A program made the position numbers and the translations under genes. Shown here piece by piece: positions 1-9,495 of a DNA stretch of 64,000 nt. The stretch lies in NCBI RefSeq assembly GCF_030540765.1, contig NZ_JAUOEL010000003.1:248001-312000 (forward strand). The letters run 5' to 3'. The number at the start of each line of letters is the position of its first letter. The stretch's first letter is position 1. The DNA is from Flavivirga jejuensis. GTDB taxonomy: Bacteria; Bacteroidota; Bacteroidia; Flavobacteriales; Flavobacteriaceae. The notes beneath the pieces were generated by a model. It was given only the letters and a program-made list of their open reading frames with translations, did not search any database and had not been told where the DNA came from.

Positions 1-1
1 A

Positions 2-1009
2 CATCCGCATATTGGAACCAATAAATTACCTAAAGTGGTTCAGAATATTCGAGAAACCATTTTAAATTATGGTGGCGAAATTCATTTTGAAACCCGAGTT
101 GTTGACTTTATTATAAAAGCCAATAAAATACAAGCTATTCAACTTCAAAATGGTGAAGAATTAGCTGTTAACAGCGTTATTTTAGCTACAGGACATTCGG
201 CTCGTGATATTTTTTATTTATTACATAAAAAGAAAATAGCCTTAGAGGCAAAATCCTTTGCAATGGGTGTTCGGGTAGAGCATCCGCAACACATTATAGA
301 TTCTATTCAATACCATTGTAGTGGTAAACGCAATGAATTACTCCCAGCTGCTTCTTATAGTTTAGTAAATCAGGTAAACGACAGAGGCGTCTATTCCTTT
401 TGTATGTGCCCTGGTGGGTTTATAGTTCCTGCAGCCACAGCAAATGGTGAAGTTGTAGTAAATGGTATGTCACCTTCTAAACGAAATAATCTGTATGCAA
501 ATTCGGGTATTGTTGTTGAAATCAATGCCGATGCAGATTTGTATAAATATGAACAATTTGGTCCTTTAAAAGGGTTAGAATACCAAAAAAACTTAGAAAA
601 ATTAGCCTTTACCGCAGGAGGCAGAAGTCAGGTTGCACCAGCACAAAGGTTAACAGATTTTGTAGAAGGTAAACTATCGAACGATTTGAACGCTTCCTCC
701 TATCAGCCAGGATTAAAATCGGCACCTTTACACTCGTTATTACCAAAATTAATAGGAAGCAGACTTAGAAAAGGATTTCAAGCTTTCGGACAAAAAATGA
801 CAGGTTATTATACTGCCGAGGCTAACATCGTTGGTGTCGAATCCAGAACCTCATCGCCTGTTTGCATTCCCAGAAACGAGCAATTAGAACACCCCGAAGT
901 TTCTAATTTATTTCCATGCGGAGAAGGTGGTGGTTATGCTGGCGGTATTGTATCTGCTGCTATGGATGGGGAACGTTGTGCGGAAGCCGCTATTAATATT
1001 AGAAAATAA
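2..1009 (+). CDS. FAD-dependent dehydrogenase, C-terminal part (5' end outside window)
   Basis: The reading frame is open to the left edge of the window, so the N-terminus with its first nucleotide-binding motif is missing; about 335 residues are visible. They include ILATGHSARDIF, the strand-loop typical of the second half of a dinucleotide-binding flavoprotein, and close to the end FPCGEGGGYAGGIVSAAMDG, the C-terminal FAD-contacting segment. This pattern and the HPHIGTNKL stretch at the edge fit the COG2509-type 'uncharacterised FAD-dependent dehydrogenase' family of about 520 residues. The substrate of this family is not established. The gene ends 118 bp before fabD, which has its own promoter box, so it is probably a separate transcript. 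The family is fairly certain; the function is unknown. Confidence 0.8.
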   Translation, partial: HPHIGTNKLPKVVQNIRETILNYGGEIHFETRVVDFIIKANKIQAIQLQNGEELAVNSVILATGHSARDIFYLLHKKKIALEAKSFAMGVRVEHPQHIIDSIQYHCSGKRNELLPAASYSLVNQVNDRGVYSFCMCPGGFIVPAATANGEVVVNGMSPSKRNNLYANSGIVVEINADADLYKYEQFGPLKGLEYQKNLEKLAFTAGGRSQVAPAQRLTDFVEGKLSNDLNASSYQPGLKSAPLHSLLPKLIGSRLRKGFQAFGQKMTGYYTAEANIVGVESRTSSPVCIPRNEQLEHPEVSNLFPCGEGGGYAGGIVSAAMDGERCAEAAINIRK

Positions 1010-1090
1010 GATCGCTTCGTTTTCAAAAGCAAATTATACGGGTTATTTTGAGTGATAGCTGGTATTATCTCTTTTTACAAATTTTATTTC

Positions 1091-1098
1091 TATTTTTG
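1091..1098 (+). promoter_or_regulatory. Bacteroidota-type -7 box before fabD
   Basis: TATTTTTG matches the Bacteroidota TAnnTTTG -7 consensus and lies 29 bp before the fabD ATG. The upstream -33 region is T-rich without a clear TTG. Read by eye only. Confidence 0.5.
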
Positions 1099-1127
1099 CA
1101 GCTCGAAAAACAATAATTACAAACAAT

Positions 1128-2027
1128 ATGAAAGCTTATATATTTCCAGGTCAAGGTGCTCAATTTTCAGGAATGGGTTTAGATCTTTATGAAAGCTCCC
1201 CTTTAGCTCAAGAATTATTTGAACAAGCAAACGATATCCTTGGTTTTAATATTACAGATACCATGTTTGAAGGTTCTGCTGAAGACCTTAAAGAAACTAA
1301 AGTAACACAACCTGCCATATTTTTACATTCTGTAATTTTAGCAAAAACTTTAGGAGATACCTTTAAGCCAGAAATGGTTGCTGGACATTCACTAGGAGAA
1401 TTTTCTGCGTTGGTAGCAAATGGCGCTTTAAATTTTGAAGATGGTTTAAAGTTAGTATCTCAACGTGCTTTGGCCATGCAAAAAGCTTGCGAATTACAAC
1501 CAAGTACCATGGCTGCTGTTTTAGGTTTAGAAGATAGTATTGTTGAAAAAGTATGTGCTGTAACAGAAGGTATTGTTGTAGCTGCAAATTATAACTGTCC
1601 AGGACAATTAGTAATTTCGGGAGAGATTGATGCTATAAATATAGCTTGTCAATCTTTAAAAGATGCAGGAGCGCGTCGTGCATTAGTATTGCCTGTAGGT
1701 GGTGCTTTCCACTCACCATTAATGGAGCCTGCTCGAGAAGAATTAGCAGCAGCTATAGAAAACACCGTATTTAGTAAACCTAATTGCCCTATTTATCAAA
1801 ATGTAACGGCAAATGCTGTTACAGATGAGACTGCTATAAAAGCTAATTTAATATCGCAATTAACTGCTCCTGTACGCTGGACACAATCTGTACAACAAAT
1901 GATTGCAGACGGTGCTACATTGTTTACTGAGGTAGGCCCTGGTAAAGTATTACAAGGTTTGGTAAAGAAAATTAATAGAGAATCTCAAACAGTATCAGCA
2001 ACCTTTGAAACTAGTATAGCTAAATGA
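1128..2027 (+). CDS. fabD: Malonyl-CoA:ACP transacylase
   Basis: It moves the malonyl group from CoA to acyl carrier protein, supplying extender units for cytoplasmic fatty-acid synthesis. The N-terminal FPGQGAQFSGMG and the nucleophile elbow GHSLGE (serine at about residue 88) are the family signatures; the GGAFHSPLMEPA stretch near residue 200 holds the catalytic histidine, and GPGKVLQGL near the C-terminus is also typical. At 299 residues it is full length. The ATG has a TATTTTTG promoter box close upstream. The stop overlaps the lspA start by 4 bp (ATGA), so the two genes are almost certainly co-transcribed and translationally coupled. Confidence 0.96.
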   Translation: MKAYIFPGQGAQFSGMGLDLYESSPLAQELFEQANDILGFNITDTMFEGSAEDLKETKVTQPAIFLHSVILAKTLGDTFKPEMVAGHSLGEFSALVANGALNFEDGLKLVSQRALAMQKACELQPSTMAAVLGLEDSIVEKVCAVTEGIVVAANYNCPGQLVISGEIDAINIACQSLKDAGARRALVLPVGGAFHSPLMEPAREELAAAIENTVFSKPNCPIYQNVTANAVTDETAIKANLISQLTAPVRWTQSVQQMIADGATLFTEVGPGKVLQGLVKKINRESQTVSATFETSIAK

Positions 2028-2545
2028 AATTATCTAAACGCTCCATTTACATTATACTCGTTATTATATTAACTATTGCTGTTGATCAAATTTCTAAAGC
2101 ACTTGTTAGAACGCATATAGAAGCCCGCACAGAAATTAATGCTGGTGAACGTATTTCTTTAATAGGGGATACTTTTATAATGATGAATGTTGAGAATGCT
2201 GGTGCTTTTCTAGGTATGGGAAGCGATTTAAATCCCGCACTTAGAATCATCTTATTATTAATCTTACCAATTGTAGTACTTGGTTTTGTACTACGTTATA
2301 TTTTCAAAGATAAAAGCTTAGATACGCTTTCTCTTTTTGCTTTCTCTAGCATTATTGGTGGTGGCTTAGCTAATGTTTATGATCGTATCATATATGGTTC
2401 TGTTACCGATTTCTTTTTTATTGATTTAGGAGGCGTATTTAGAACTGGTATTTTTAATATGGCTGACTTATCTGTAACCACAGGCATGATCATTTTAGTT
2501 ATTATTAGTTTTAAGAAAAAGAAAGCACCTGTAGAAGAATTATAA
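2024..2545 (+). CDS. lspA: Lipoprotein signal peptidase (signal peptidase II)
   Basis: This inner-membrane aspartic peptidase cleaves prolipoproteins ahead of the lipidated cysteine; this window alone encodes several likely substrates. Family motifs are in order: an N-terminal membrane helix running into DQISKALV, then NAGAFLGMG, then GGGLANVYDRI and SVTDFF, which carry the two catalytic aspartates, and a final helix. At 173 residues it is normal length with about four membrane segments. It starts inside the fabD stop codon and is followed by a strong hairpin at 2648-2697. Confidence 0.95.
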   Translation: MKLSKRSIYIILVIILTIAVDQISKALVRTHIEARTEINAGERISLIGDTFIMMNVENAGAFLGMGSDLNPALRIILLLILPIVVLGFVLRYIFKDKSLDTLSLFAFSSIIGGGLANVYDRIIYGSVTDFFFIDLGGVFRTGIFNMADLSVTTGMIILVIISFKKKKAPVEEL

Positions 2546-2647
2546 GACTAAAACTATTTTTGTAGACCTTCCTTTTTTCATAACAAAAGCAACCTATTCC
2601 ATAATAGCTTGCCTCAAGGCTAGTCCGTTTTAAAAATTTATATATAA

Positions 2648-2697
2648 AAGAGGTCAAAAAGTGTCATTTCATTCAGAATGACACTTTTTGACCTCTT
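2648..2697. terminator. 21-bp perfect hairpin, bidirectional terminator
   Basis: The two arms 2648-2668 and 2677-2697 are perfect reverse complements around an 8-nt loop. They carry runs of A and T (aaaaa on one side, ttttt on the other). The hairpin lies between convergent lspA and the SusD-like gene, so it most likely ends transcription from both sides. Confidence 0.8.
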
Positions 2698-2726
2698 ATT
2701 AATATGTAACAAAGTTGTTTTACTAA

Positions 2727-4208
2727 TTATTGATTTAGACTCTCATCCATATTTGGGTTAGCATCTATTTCCGATTGTGGAATATTTAAATAAAACAATT
2801 CGCTATCTGCAGGCACATTAACAACCACTCTATGTACATCATCTCTATTAATAGGTGTTCTCATTCTTTTAGCATCAAACCACTCTACGCCTAATTCTCC
2901 ATACAACTCTTTACGTCTTTCTAATAAAATCTCATCCATAAGTGCACTTCCAGAATTAGAAGATAACGTAGCATTCGGATCTCGCTCACTTTGTAATGCA
3001 AATAGTAAATCTCTAGCTTCAGGCTCACGACCCAAGTTATATTGAGCCTCAGCATCAATCAATACCATTTCGGACTTTCTCATTAAAGGAACGTCTGATT
3101 CAAATGAAAAAGCAAACTTCGTAGTAACAAATTCTCTATAAGGTGTTTCAGAATCATAAATATCTTGAAATAATTTTCTAACATCTGTATCGGAAAACGT
3201 ATCTCTAAAATTTGTATTTACGTAAGTTGCTAGAAATGATATTGATAAGTGATCCATAAAAACATGAGGTGCCATCCAAAAGAAATTAGATTCGTTTGAT
3301 CCATCTTGAAAATGTCCCCAAAGCCAGTCTTGGTCGGTTAAATCGTTAAAACCTGCATCCCAGTTTGAAGATACAACTGCAGTGGAAGCATTACTCCCAT
3401 AAGCTGCTTTTGCTGCAGAAGAAGCTAACTCCCAATCATCTTGGGTCACTAATAACACACGAGCTAAAAACCCATTAGCAACTGCTTTGTTAATATAACT
3501 TTTACCTAATCTATCTTCTGGTAAATCTGGAATAGCTTCTTTTAAATCTGTTAAAATTAAATTATACACATCAGATAACGGGCTTGGAGGATTCCCAATG
3601 GACTCTACTGTAGCTGGCTCGGTATAAATAGGAATTCGCGTTACTGTTCTATCATTATTATAATTAGGGGCAAACTCTAAAGCTAATTGAAAATAGTGAA
3701 AAGCTCTTATGGCTTTAGCTACGGCTGTAAATTCTTTTTTCGTTGCTTCATTTAAATCTGGACTCTCTCTAACGCCTTTAATCAATACATTGGCATAATT
3801 TATAATCTCATAATTAAAAGTCCATGTAAAACTTGTTCTCCTAAAAGTAGTTCCTCTATTTTCATGAGAATAATCAAACAAAAACCATGATGGCGCCTGA
3901 ATTATATCGTTTCCTTTAACTGTTCTTGCAAAATACATGGCATATAAACCACCTGTATCCGCATTAGAATCATTGCCCTCGCCTTCAGGAAGATTGTCAT
4001 TTGTTAAATCATCATCCCATTGCCCTTTATATCTAGCGTAAATACCAGTTATAAAAGCCTGTACGATATCTCTATCTGTAAAAACAATATCTCCAGAAAT
4101 ACCCGCCGTATTTTTAGGTTCATCCAAAAAATCTTTCGAACAACCAGACAAAAAAGTAACTACTAAAACCAGTAGAAATGTTATATTTAATTTATTATAT
4201 ATTTTCAT
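2727..4208 (-). CDS. SusD/RagB-like outer-membrane nutrient-binding lipoprotein
   Basis: It is the surface lipoprotein that captures substrate and acts as the lid over its SusC partner. The N-terminus has a short hydrophobic segment ending FLSGCSKDFLDEP, a lipobox with the cysteine to be lipidated followed by the usual SusD pattern. The body has SusD features such as an early IVQAFITGIYARYKG helix, ADTGGLYAMY, and the C-terminal LMDEILLERRKELYGELGVEW region shared by RagB/SusD proteins. At 493 residues it is typical. It begins 17 bp after the SusC-like gene and both are on the minus strand, so they form one operon. No hydrolase is next to it, so the substrate cannot be inferred. Confidence 0.92.
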   Translation of the reverse strand: MKIYNKLNITFLLVLVVTFLSGCSKDFLDEPKNTAGISGDIVFTDRDIVQAFITGIYARYKGQWDDDLTNDNLPEGEGNDSNADTGGLYAMYFARTVKGNDIIQAPSWFLFDYSHENRGTTFRRTSFTWTFNYEIINYANVLIKGVRESPDLNEATKKEFTAVAKAIRAFHYFQLALEFAPNYNNDRTVTRIPIYTEPATVESIGNPPSPLSDVYNLILTDLKEAIPDLPEDRLGKSYINKAVANGFLARVLLVTQDDWELASSAAKAAYGSNASTAVVSSNWDAGFNDLTDQDWLWGHFQDGSNESNFFWMAPHVFMDHLSISFLATYVNTNFRDTFSDTDVRKLFQDIYDSETPYREFVTTKFAFSFESDVPLMRKSEMVLIDAEAQYNLGREPEARDLLFALQSERDPNATLSSNSGSALMDEILLERRKELYGELGVEWFDAKRMRTPINRDDVHRVVVNVPADSELFYLNIPQSEIDANPNMDESLNQ

Positions 4209-4225
4209 TTTCCTTATTTTTTCGA

Positions 4226-7200
4226 TTAAAATTCTAAAATAATCCCAGATGTAATAGTTTTTGATAATGGCGATCTATTACTAGTAATACCATTAAATGC
4301 TTGTTCTGGATCGATCCCTTTATGCGATTGCCAAGTAAAAATATTATCAGCTTGCAAGAAGAACCTTAGTTTACTTAATCTCATTCTATCAATAACTGAT
4401 TGCGGAAGATTATAACCAAATGTTAAACTTTTTAATCTCACGTAATCATTTTTAAACAGGAAACGCGTTGAACGCGCTGAATGATCGTTATTACTAGCTA
4501 ATAATAATGGGAAGTCGCTAACATCGCCTGGGTTTTGCCACGCATTAAAATTATCTGGATGTGCGCTTCCTCCTGGGTTTTCGAAAGGGTTTATAAGTGA
4601 AGAATAATCAGAATCTAACAAATAAGCTCCGAAACTAAAATTGAATAATACATTTAAATCAAACTGCTTATATCTAACAAAAGAAGTGAATCCTCCTTCT
4701 ATATCTGGTAAGGAAGATTTTCCTTGGTCGTATCTTGTTGCTTCACCATAGTCTTTCGTTGTTACTTTATCTGTAACATTACCGTTTGCATCTAGTACAT
4801 CCATGTACCACATACCACGACCATCTGCAGCATCTACGCCAGCCCATTCTCTGATGAAAAAGTCAAAAATGGAACCTCCAACAACATAACGTTTAGACCC
4901 ATCTAAAATTTCTTCTTGAGGTAATTTAGTCCATTCGTTTTTATTTAATGCAAAATTAACCCCAGTAGTCCAGGTAAAATCATCTGAATTAAAATTAACA
5001 GACCTTAAAGACGCTTCCCAACCAAAGTTTTTAATGGAACCTATGTTTGTTAAAACTTTATTAATTCCTATAGAACGGGCAAAAGGTTTATTCATAATTA
5101 AGTCTACCGATTCTTTATTATAGTATTCTAAAGTACCAGATAGTATTCCATTAAATAATTCGAAATCTGCTCCAACATTTAAAGATGCTATTTTTTCCCA
5201 TCTTAAATTTTCATCCGATACCCCTTCTAATAAAATTCCTGGGTTTCCTTCGTTAACAGAACCTGTTTGAAATACAGATTGATAAGGAAAACGATTGGTT
5301 GTTCTATTATTTCCTAATTCACCATAAGATCCTCTAAGTTTTAAAAATGTAAGTGTGTTGTTTTCTTTTAAAAAATGTTCTTTAGACACAATCCAACTCG
5401 CACCACCTGCTAAGAAATTCCCCCATCTAAGATCTTGGCTAAAACGTGTAGACCCATCTCTTCTCATTGAAAACTCACCATAATATTTCTCGTTAAAATT
5501 ATAGTTAACTCTACCTAGGTAACTATTAATTCTTGATGTAACAATAGCGCCACTTACAGATTCTGGTGACGTACTTCCGTTTAAGTTTTCTACCCCTGGT
5601 AAAAAACCAGTCCCTTGAGATAATAAATTATCCTGCGTATCTGTATAAGCTTCTGTAATGGCATCTATAGATAGATTATGATTTCCGAAACTCTTTTTAT
5701 AATTTAAAGATTGAATAGCATTAAGGGTCGTTGTTATGTTTCGACTTTGTGATACGCGCCCATTTACCTCGGATGCAGATCCTATTTTATCATCATCGAA
5801 ACTATAAGAATCAAACATAAAATTCTCATAACTCAATCTCGTTTTAAAGGTTAAGTTTTTTGAAAGGTTTATTTCAGCAAAAATATTTGCCAAATAATTA
5901 GTTCGTACTCTTCTTTCTTTTCCTAAAGTTAAACTCGCTAAAATATTCTCACCATTAAAAACAGGTCTTGTACTATTTACTGCTTGACCGGTAACGAGTC
6001 CGTTTCCTAAATCGAATATTTGGTTTCCAAAAGTGTCTCTTATTAAATTACCGTTAGCATCACGTGCGTATATAGGATACATACTAGATAACCCATAAAT
6101 CCAGGAAATCACTTGGGTTGTACTACCGCTTGTTTGATCTGGAGTATTAGAACGAGAACGAGAAAAACTAGAGTTAAGCCCTACTTTAAACCAATCTTTT
6201 ATTTGCGTTTCTATATTTAATCTTGAAGATACTCTCTCGAAATTAGAAGGCATTACTGGTCCCTCTTCATTTAAATAATCCAAAGACATGAAATATGTTG
6301 TTTTTTCACTGCCGCCAGTTATACTAATATTATGATTTACTCTAAGATAATCTTCTTTAATAATTTCTTCTTTCCAATTAGAATCCCATAATAAATTAGC
6401 ACCTGATACTAAATTACCATTAACATCTATTGGATTTGCAGTATTATATGGATTATATCCTAAATGATCAATTAACCCATTTGTTGCGTTTTGAGCGGCA
6501 ACGGAAGCCGTCTGACCGTTTTCATATTGGTTTGTATTCTTTAAAGCTTCCCAAGTCAACTTTAAATAATCTTCTGGTGCTGCTAAATTGTGAATCCCAA
6601 TTGTTGGATTAGATAGCCCTATTTGGGATCTTAATGTTACTTTAGGAGCAGACTCAATATGTCCTTTTTTAGTTGTAATTAAGATAACGCCTCCTGCTGC
6701 TCTTGAACCATATAGAGCTGATGAAGATGCATCCTTTAATACAGAAACAGAGGCTATTTGATCCTGACTTATGGTACTAAGATCTCCATTAAAAGCTGCT
6801 CCGTCTACTACAATTAGTGGACCCCTTTCTAAACTTTCACTTGACACTCCTCTAATTCTAATAACAGGACTACTTCCAGGTTGCCCTCCTTCTGTTAATA
6901 AACTCAATCCTGGTACGGCTCCCTGTAGTGCTCTTAATGGCGATGTTACTTGCTGTGTTTCTATAGTAGCACTTGAAACAACTCCAACAGATCCAACTAT
7001 AGATTCTCTTGTTTGTGTACCGTATGCTATTACAACAACTTCTTTTAAAGCTGTTTCATCTTCCTGCATGGTAACATTAATAGTACTTGATGATCCAACA
7101 ACAATCTCTTGATTGACATACCCTACAAAGCTAAACTGTAGTGTTTCCCCTTGATTTACTTTAATTGAATAATTCCCATCAAAATCTGATGAAGTTCCGT

Positions 7201-7351
7201 TAGTGGTATTCTTAATTACAATGGTTGCCCCTGGCAATGATAAATTGTCTTTATCCACAATTTTACCAGAAATAGTCGTTTCTTGAGCATACGACGATAC
7301 CATACTAAATACCATAAGTAATGGTACTAAATAGTAGTTTCTTACTTTCAT
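4226..7351 (-). CDS. SusC/RagA-type TonB-dependent outer-membrane receptor
   Basis: It is the energised outer-membrane channel partner of the adjacent SusD. In order it has a signal peptide ending SSYAQ; a carboxypeptidase-regulatory-like domain at about residues 25-105 (ISGKIVDKDNLSLPGATIVI, DFDGNYSIKV); a TonB-box-like EVVVIAYGTQTRESIVG segment; a plug with ALQGAVPGL and the SALYGSRAAGGVILITTKKG signature of SusC proteins; and a long beta-barrel to the C-terminal GIILEF, an aromatic-terminated barrel end. At 1041 residues it is family-typical. It precedes the SusD gene by 17 bp. The membrane-bound AraC-type protein upstream (7675-9276) is its likely regulator. Confidence 0.94.
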   Translation of the reverse strand: MKVRNYYLVPLLMVFSMVSSYAQETTISGKIVDKDNLSLPGATIVIKNTTNGTSSDFDGNYSIKVNQGETLQFSFVGYVNQEIVVGSSSTINVTMQEDETALKEVVVIAYGTQTRESIVGSVGVVSSATIETQQVTSPLRALQGAVPGLSLLTEGGQPGSSPVIRIRGVSSESLERGPLIVVDGAAFNGDLSTISQDQIASVSVLKDASSSALYGSRAAGGVILITTKKGHIESAPKVTLRSQIGLSNPTIGIHNLAAPEDYLKLTWEALKNTNQYENGQTASVAAQNATNGLIDHLGYNPYNTANPIDVNGNLVSGANLLWDSNWKEEIIKEDYLRVNHNISITGGSEKTTYFMSLDYLNEEGPVMPSNFERVSSRLNIETQIKDWFKVGLNSSFSRSRSNTPDQTSGSTTQVISWIYGLSSMYPIYARDANGNLIRDTFGNQIFDLGNGLVTGQAVNSTRPVFNGENILASLTLGKERRVRTNYLANIFAEINLSKNLTFKTRLSYENFMFDSYSFDDDKIGSASEVNGRVSQSRNITTTLNAIQSLNYKKSFGNHNLSIDAITEAYTDTQDNLLSQGTGFLPGVENLNGSTSPESVSGAIVTSRINSYLGRVNYNFNEKYYGEFSMRRDGSTRFSQDLRWGNFLAGGASWIVSKEHFLKENNTLTFLKLRGSYGELGNNRTTNRFPYQSVFQTGSVNEGNPGILLEGVSDENLRWEKIASLNVGADFELFNGILSGTLEYYNKESVDLIMNKPFARSIGINKVLTNIGSIKNFGWEASLRSVNFNSDDFTWTTGVNFALNKNEWTKLPQEEILDGSKRYVVGGSIFDFFIREWAGVDAADGRGMWYMDVLDANGNVTDKVTTKDYGEATRYDQGKSSLPDIEGGFTSFVRYKQFDLNVLFNFSFGAYLLDSDYSSLINPFENPGGSAHPDNFNAWQNPGDVSDFPLLLASNNDHSARSTRFLFKNDYVRLKSLTFGYNLPQSVIDRMRLSKLRFFLQADNIFTWQSHKGIDPEQAFNGITSNRSPLSKTITSGIILEF

Positions 7352-7674
7352 AAAATTAAATGTTTTTTTGAGTTAGTCCGATGCAGATTGAAAAAGGAAG
7401 GCAGTAATTTTTTTTTAAGTGACTAATTCAAAAAATTATACTCTACTAAATGAAATTTAAAGTGTTAGAAGAATCTTATATATTTTAAGTAAAGTTCTAT
7501 TACTACCTTAACCTTTTACAATTGCAATGGTAAAAAAAAGGATAAAGTGGAGATTTAACGGTAATTCTTATAATACCTTACCTTACCGAAGATAGTTTAC
7601 TTCATGTTTACCTATAAGAACTGTTTAAATTCTACCCTTTGGCTTGTCGTCTTAGGCTCTCAATAGCGATGCTA
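7352..7674. other. Intergenic region holding the susC promoter
   Basis: These 323 bp lie between the regulator gene and susC, both on the minus strand. The AT-rich sequence must contain the susC promoter, but no clear TAnnTTTG box could be fixed on the minus strand. A short hairpin aatagc-gat-gctatt (7662-7676) overlaps the regulator's stop codon. No gene is seen here. Confidence 0.5.
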
Positions 7675-9276
7675 TTAGCATTTATTTTGCTTTGACTGAG
7701 AACGTAATCCATCCAAACTAATTCCTAAAACAAAAACATTCTTTTTGAATTGTGAATTTATAAACTCTGAAGGTGTTAATGATGTTTCTTTTTTAAATGC
7801 CTTATTAAACGTTACTTTATTATTATAACCAACCTCATAAGCGATATCAATAATATTAAGGTTCCCATAAGTATCATTTTTAAGAATGTTAATTGTTTCT
7901 TTTATTCTAAACTTATTTATAAGCTCAAAAAAATTCATATTAAAATGCTCGTTAATTATTTGAGACGTATTATGTCGTGTCGTATTAAGTCTTTCAGATA
8001 ATATTTCGAGATTTATATTGTTTTCTTTGTATACTTTATCTTCTACAAATAATTTTATCAAATTTTCTTTGAGTTCTTTCGACAAAGCATTAGTAAGTCC
8101 AGATTTTTGATATTTTTCCATGGATAGTCTACTAGCTTCCGATAAATTAGTCCACTCTTGTTTAAAAATTTCAGGTTGTACATATGCCATATATGATAAA
8201 TAAATAACCATAATAGACATAATACTTACTTGTATATAGTTAATAAAGTAAGGAAAAGAAGCTAACAATCCGCTAACAGGCAACCCATAAATAATATACG
8301 AAATCAAATACACTATATGTATTTTATAAATAGTCTTCTTCCACTTATTAATCGTTTGTACTTTATTATGTTTAGAATGATTTTCTTTTCTTTCATACAA
8401 ATACTGATCTCTACCTATTAAAATCGCGTATATTGTAAGTGATAAAACTTTTGAAATAAAAATGACATATCTATTACTGTTATAAACAACGTTTATATCC
8501 AACATTATTTTAACCTTTTCATCTCCTGAAAGTGAATACATTGGAAACAAAAACAAAATTAAAATAAGGCTTGGCAAAAAATGCAATAAATCTTTAGTTC
8601 TAAACTTAAAGTCTGAGATAACACTTTTAAAATATAAATATAATAAAGGGCCATATAAAAGTGCCGCAGCAGATGCCATTAAATATGTATGCGGAACTTT
8701 ATATTGAAAATTTGAAATATACAGTACAAACTCTAGAATAAATAAAGAATGTACGCCTACAAAACCACCAATAAATAATTTAGCTTGTCTATTAGATTTT
8801 TTAGAAAAACTAAGAATAATAGTAAAGAAAAAACCAATTAAGGCAACATATAAAAATAAAAATGTAAGCCAGTCTAATTGCAATCGGTAATCTTCAGATA
8901 AGGTTTCATATTCTTCCGAGTCACTAATAACATTGTATGCGCCATCATTTAAAATTGAAAAATCCAGCGTATTATTAATATATTTTTTAGTAAAAACTAA
9001 AGCATCTTTTGGTTGATTAAGATCGGCATTTATTATCGCTAAGTTTTTAAATATACTGACTGAATCTGGGTGTTTTTCGAATAAAGCATCATTATATAAT
9101 ACTAATAGTTCTAACTTCGTCATATCATTACTGATATTTTTCTGCTTAATTAAACTATCTATTTGTATTAAAAATAAATTGGAGTTACTATTTAATTCTG
9201 GAGATGCAACTAATTTGTTAGGTGTTACAACAAATAAGCATAAAACAAAAAGTAATATTTTTGAGTTATATAACAT
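7675..9276 (-). CDS. Membrane-bound sensor with AraC-type DNA-binding domain
   Basis: At 533 residues it is much longer than a soluble AraC protein. It has an N-terminal signal-like segment (ILLFVLCLFVV), a roughly 110-residue extracytoplasmic stretch, about seven hydrophobic segments between residues 135 and 365, then a cytoplasmic C-terminus with the paired AraC helix-turn-helix (LEILSERLNTTRHNTSQII, then NIIDIAYEVGYNNKVTFNKA and SLTPSEFI). The layout implies sensing at the membrane and direct DNA binding without phosphorelay. It lies just upstream of the SusC/SusD operon on the same strand, so control of that operon is likely, though inferred. The inducer cannot be told. Confidence 0.8.
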   Translation of the reverse strand: MLYNSKILLFVLCLFVVTPNKLVASPELNSNSNLFLIQIDSLIKQKNISNDMTKLELLVLYNDALFEKHPDSVSIFKNLAIINADLNQPKDALVFTKKYINNTLDFSILNDGAYNVISDSEEYETLSEDYRLQLDWLTFLFLYVALIGFFFTIILSFSKKSNRQAKLFIGGFVGVHSLFILEFVLYISNFQYKVPHTYLMASAAALLYGPLLYLYFKSVISDFKFRTKDLLHFLPSLILILFLFPMYSLSGDEKVKIMLDINVVYNSNRYVIFISKVLSLTIYAILIGRDQYLYERKENHSKHNKVQTINKWKKTIYKIHIVYLISYIIYGLPVSGLLASFPYFINYIQVSIMSIMVIYLSYMAYVQPEIFKQEWTNLSEASRLSMEKYQKSGLTNALSKELKENLIKLFVEDKVYKENNINLEILSERLNTTRHNTSQIINEHFNMNFFELINKFRIKETINILKNDTYGNLNIIDIAYEVGYNNKVTFNKAFKKETSLTPSEFINSQFKKNVFVLGISLDGLRSQSKQNKC

Positions 9277-9495
9277 TATTGAATCGATTGAGAGTGTATA
9301 TTACATGCTATTTTATAGCAAAACGAACTTACCATGAAATTATAAATAAAGGCATTTATAATTCTTAAAAAAAACTTAAAAAGGTAATCCCCGATAATAA
9401 TATACCCTTTTTAACTACTAATTTTAAGTTATTTTTAAAAAAAAACAACTACCTAAAGGACAATACTTTACAACACATCCTTAACAGCAACTTGA

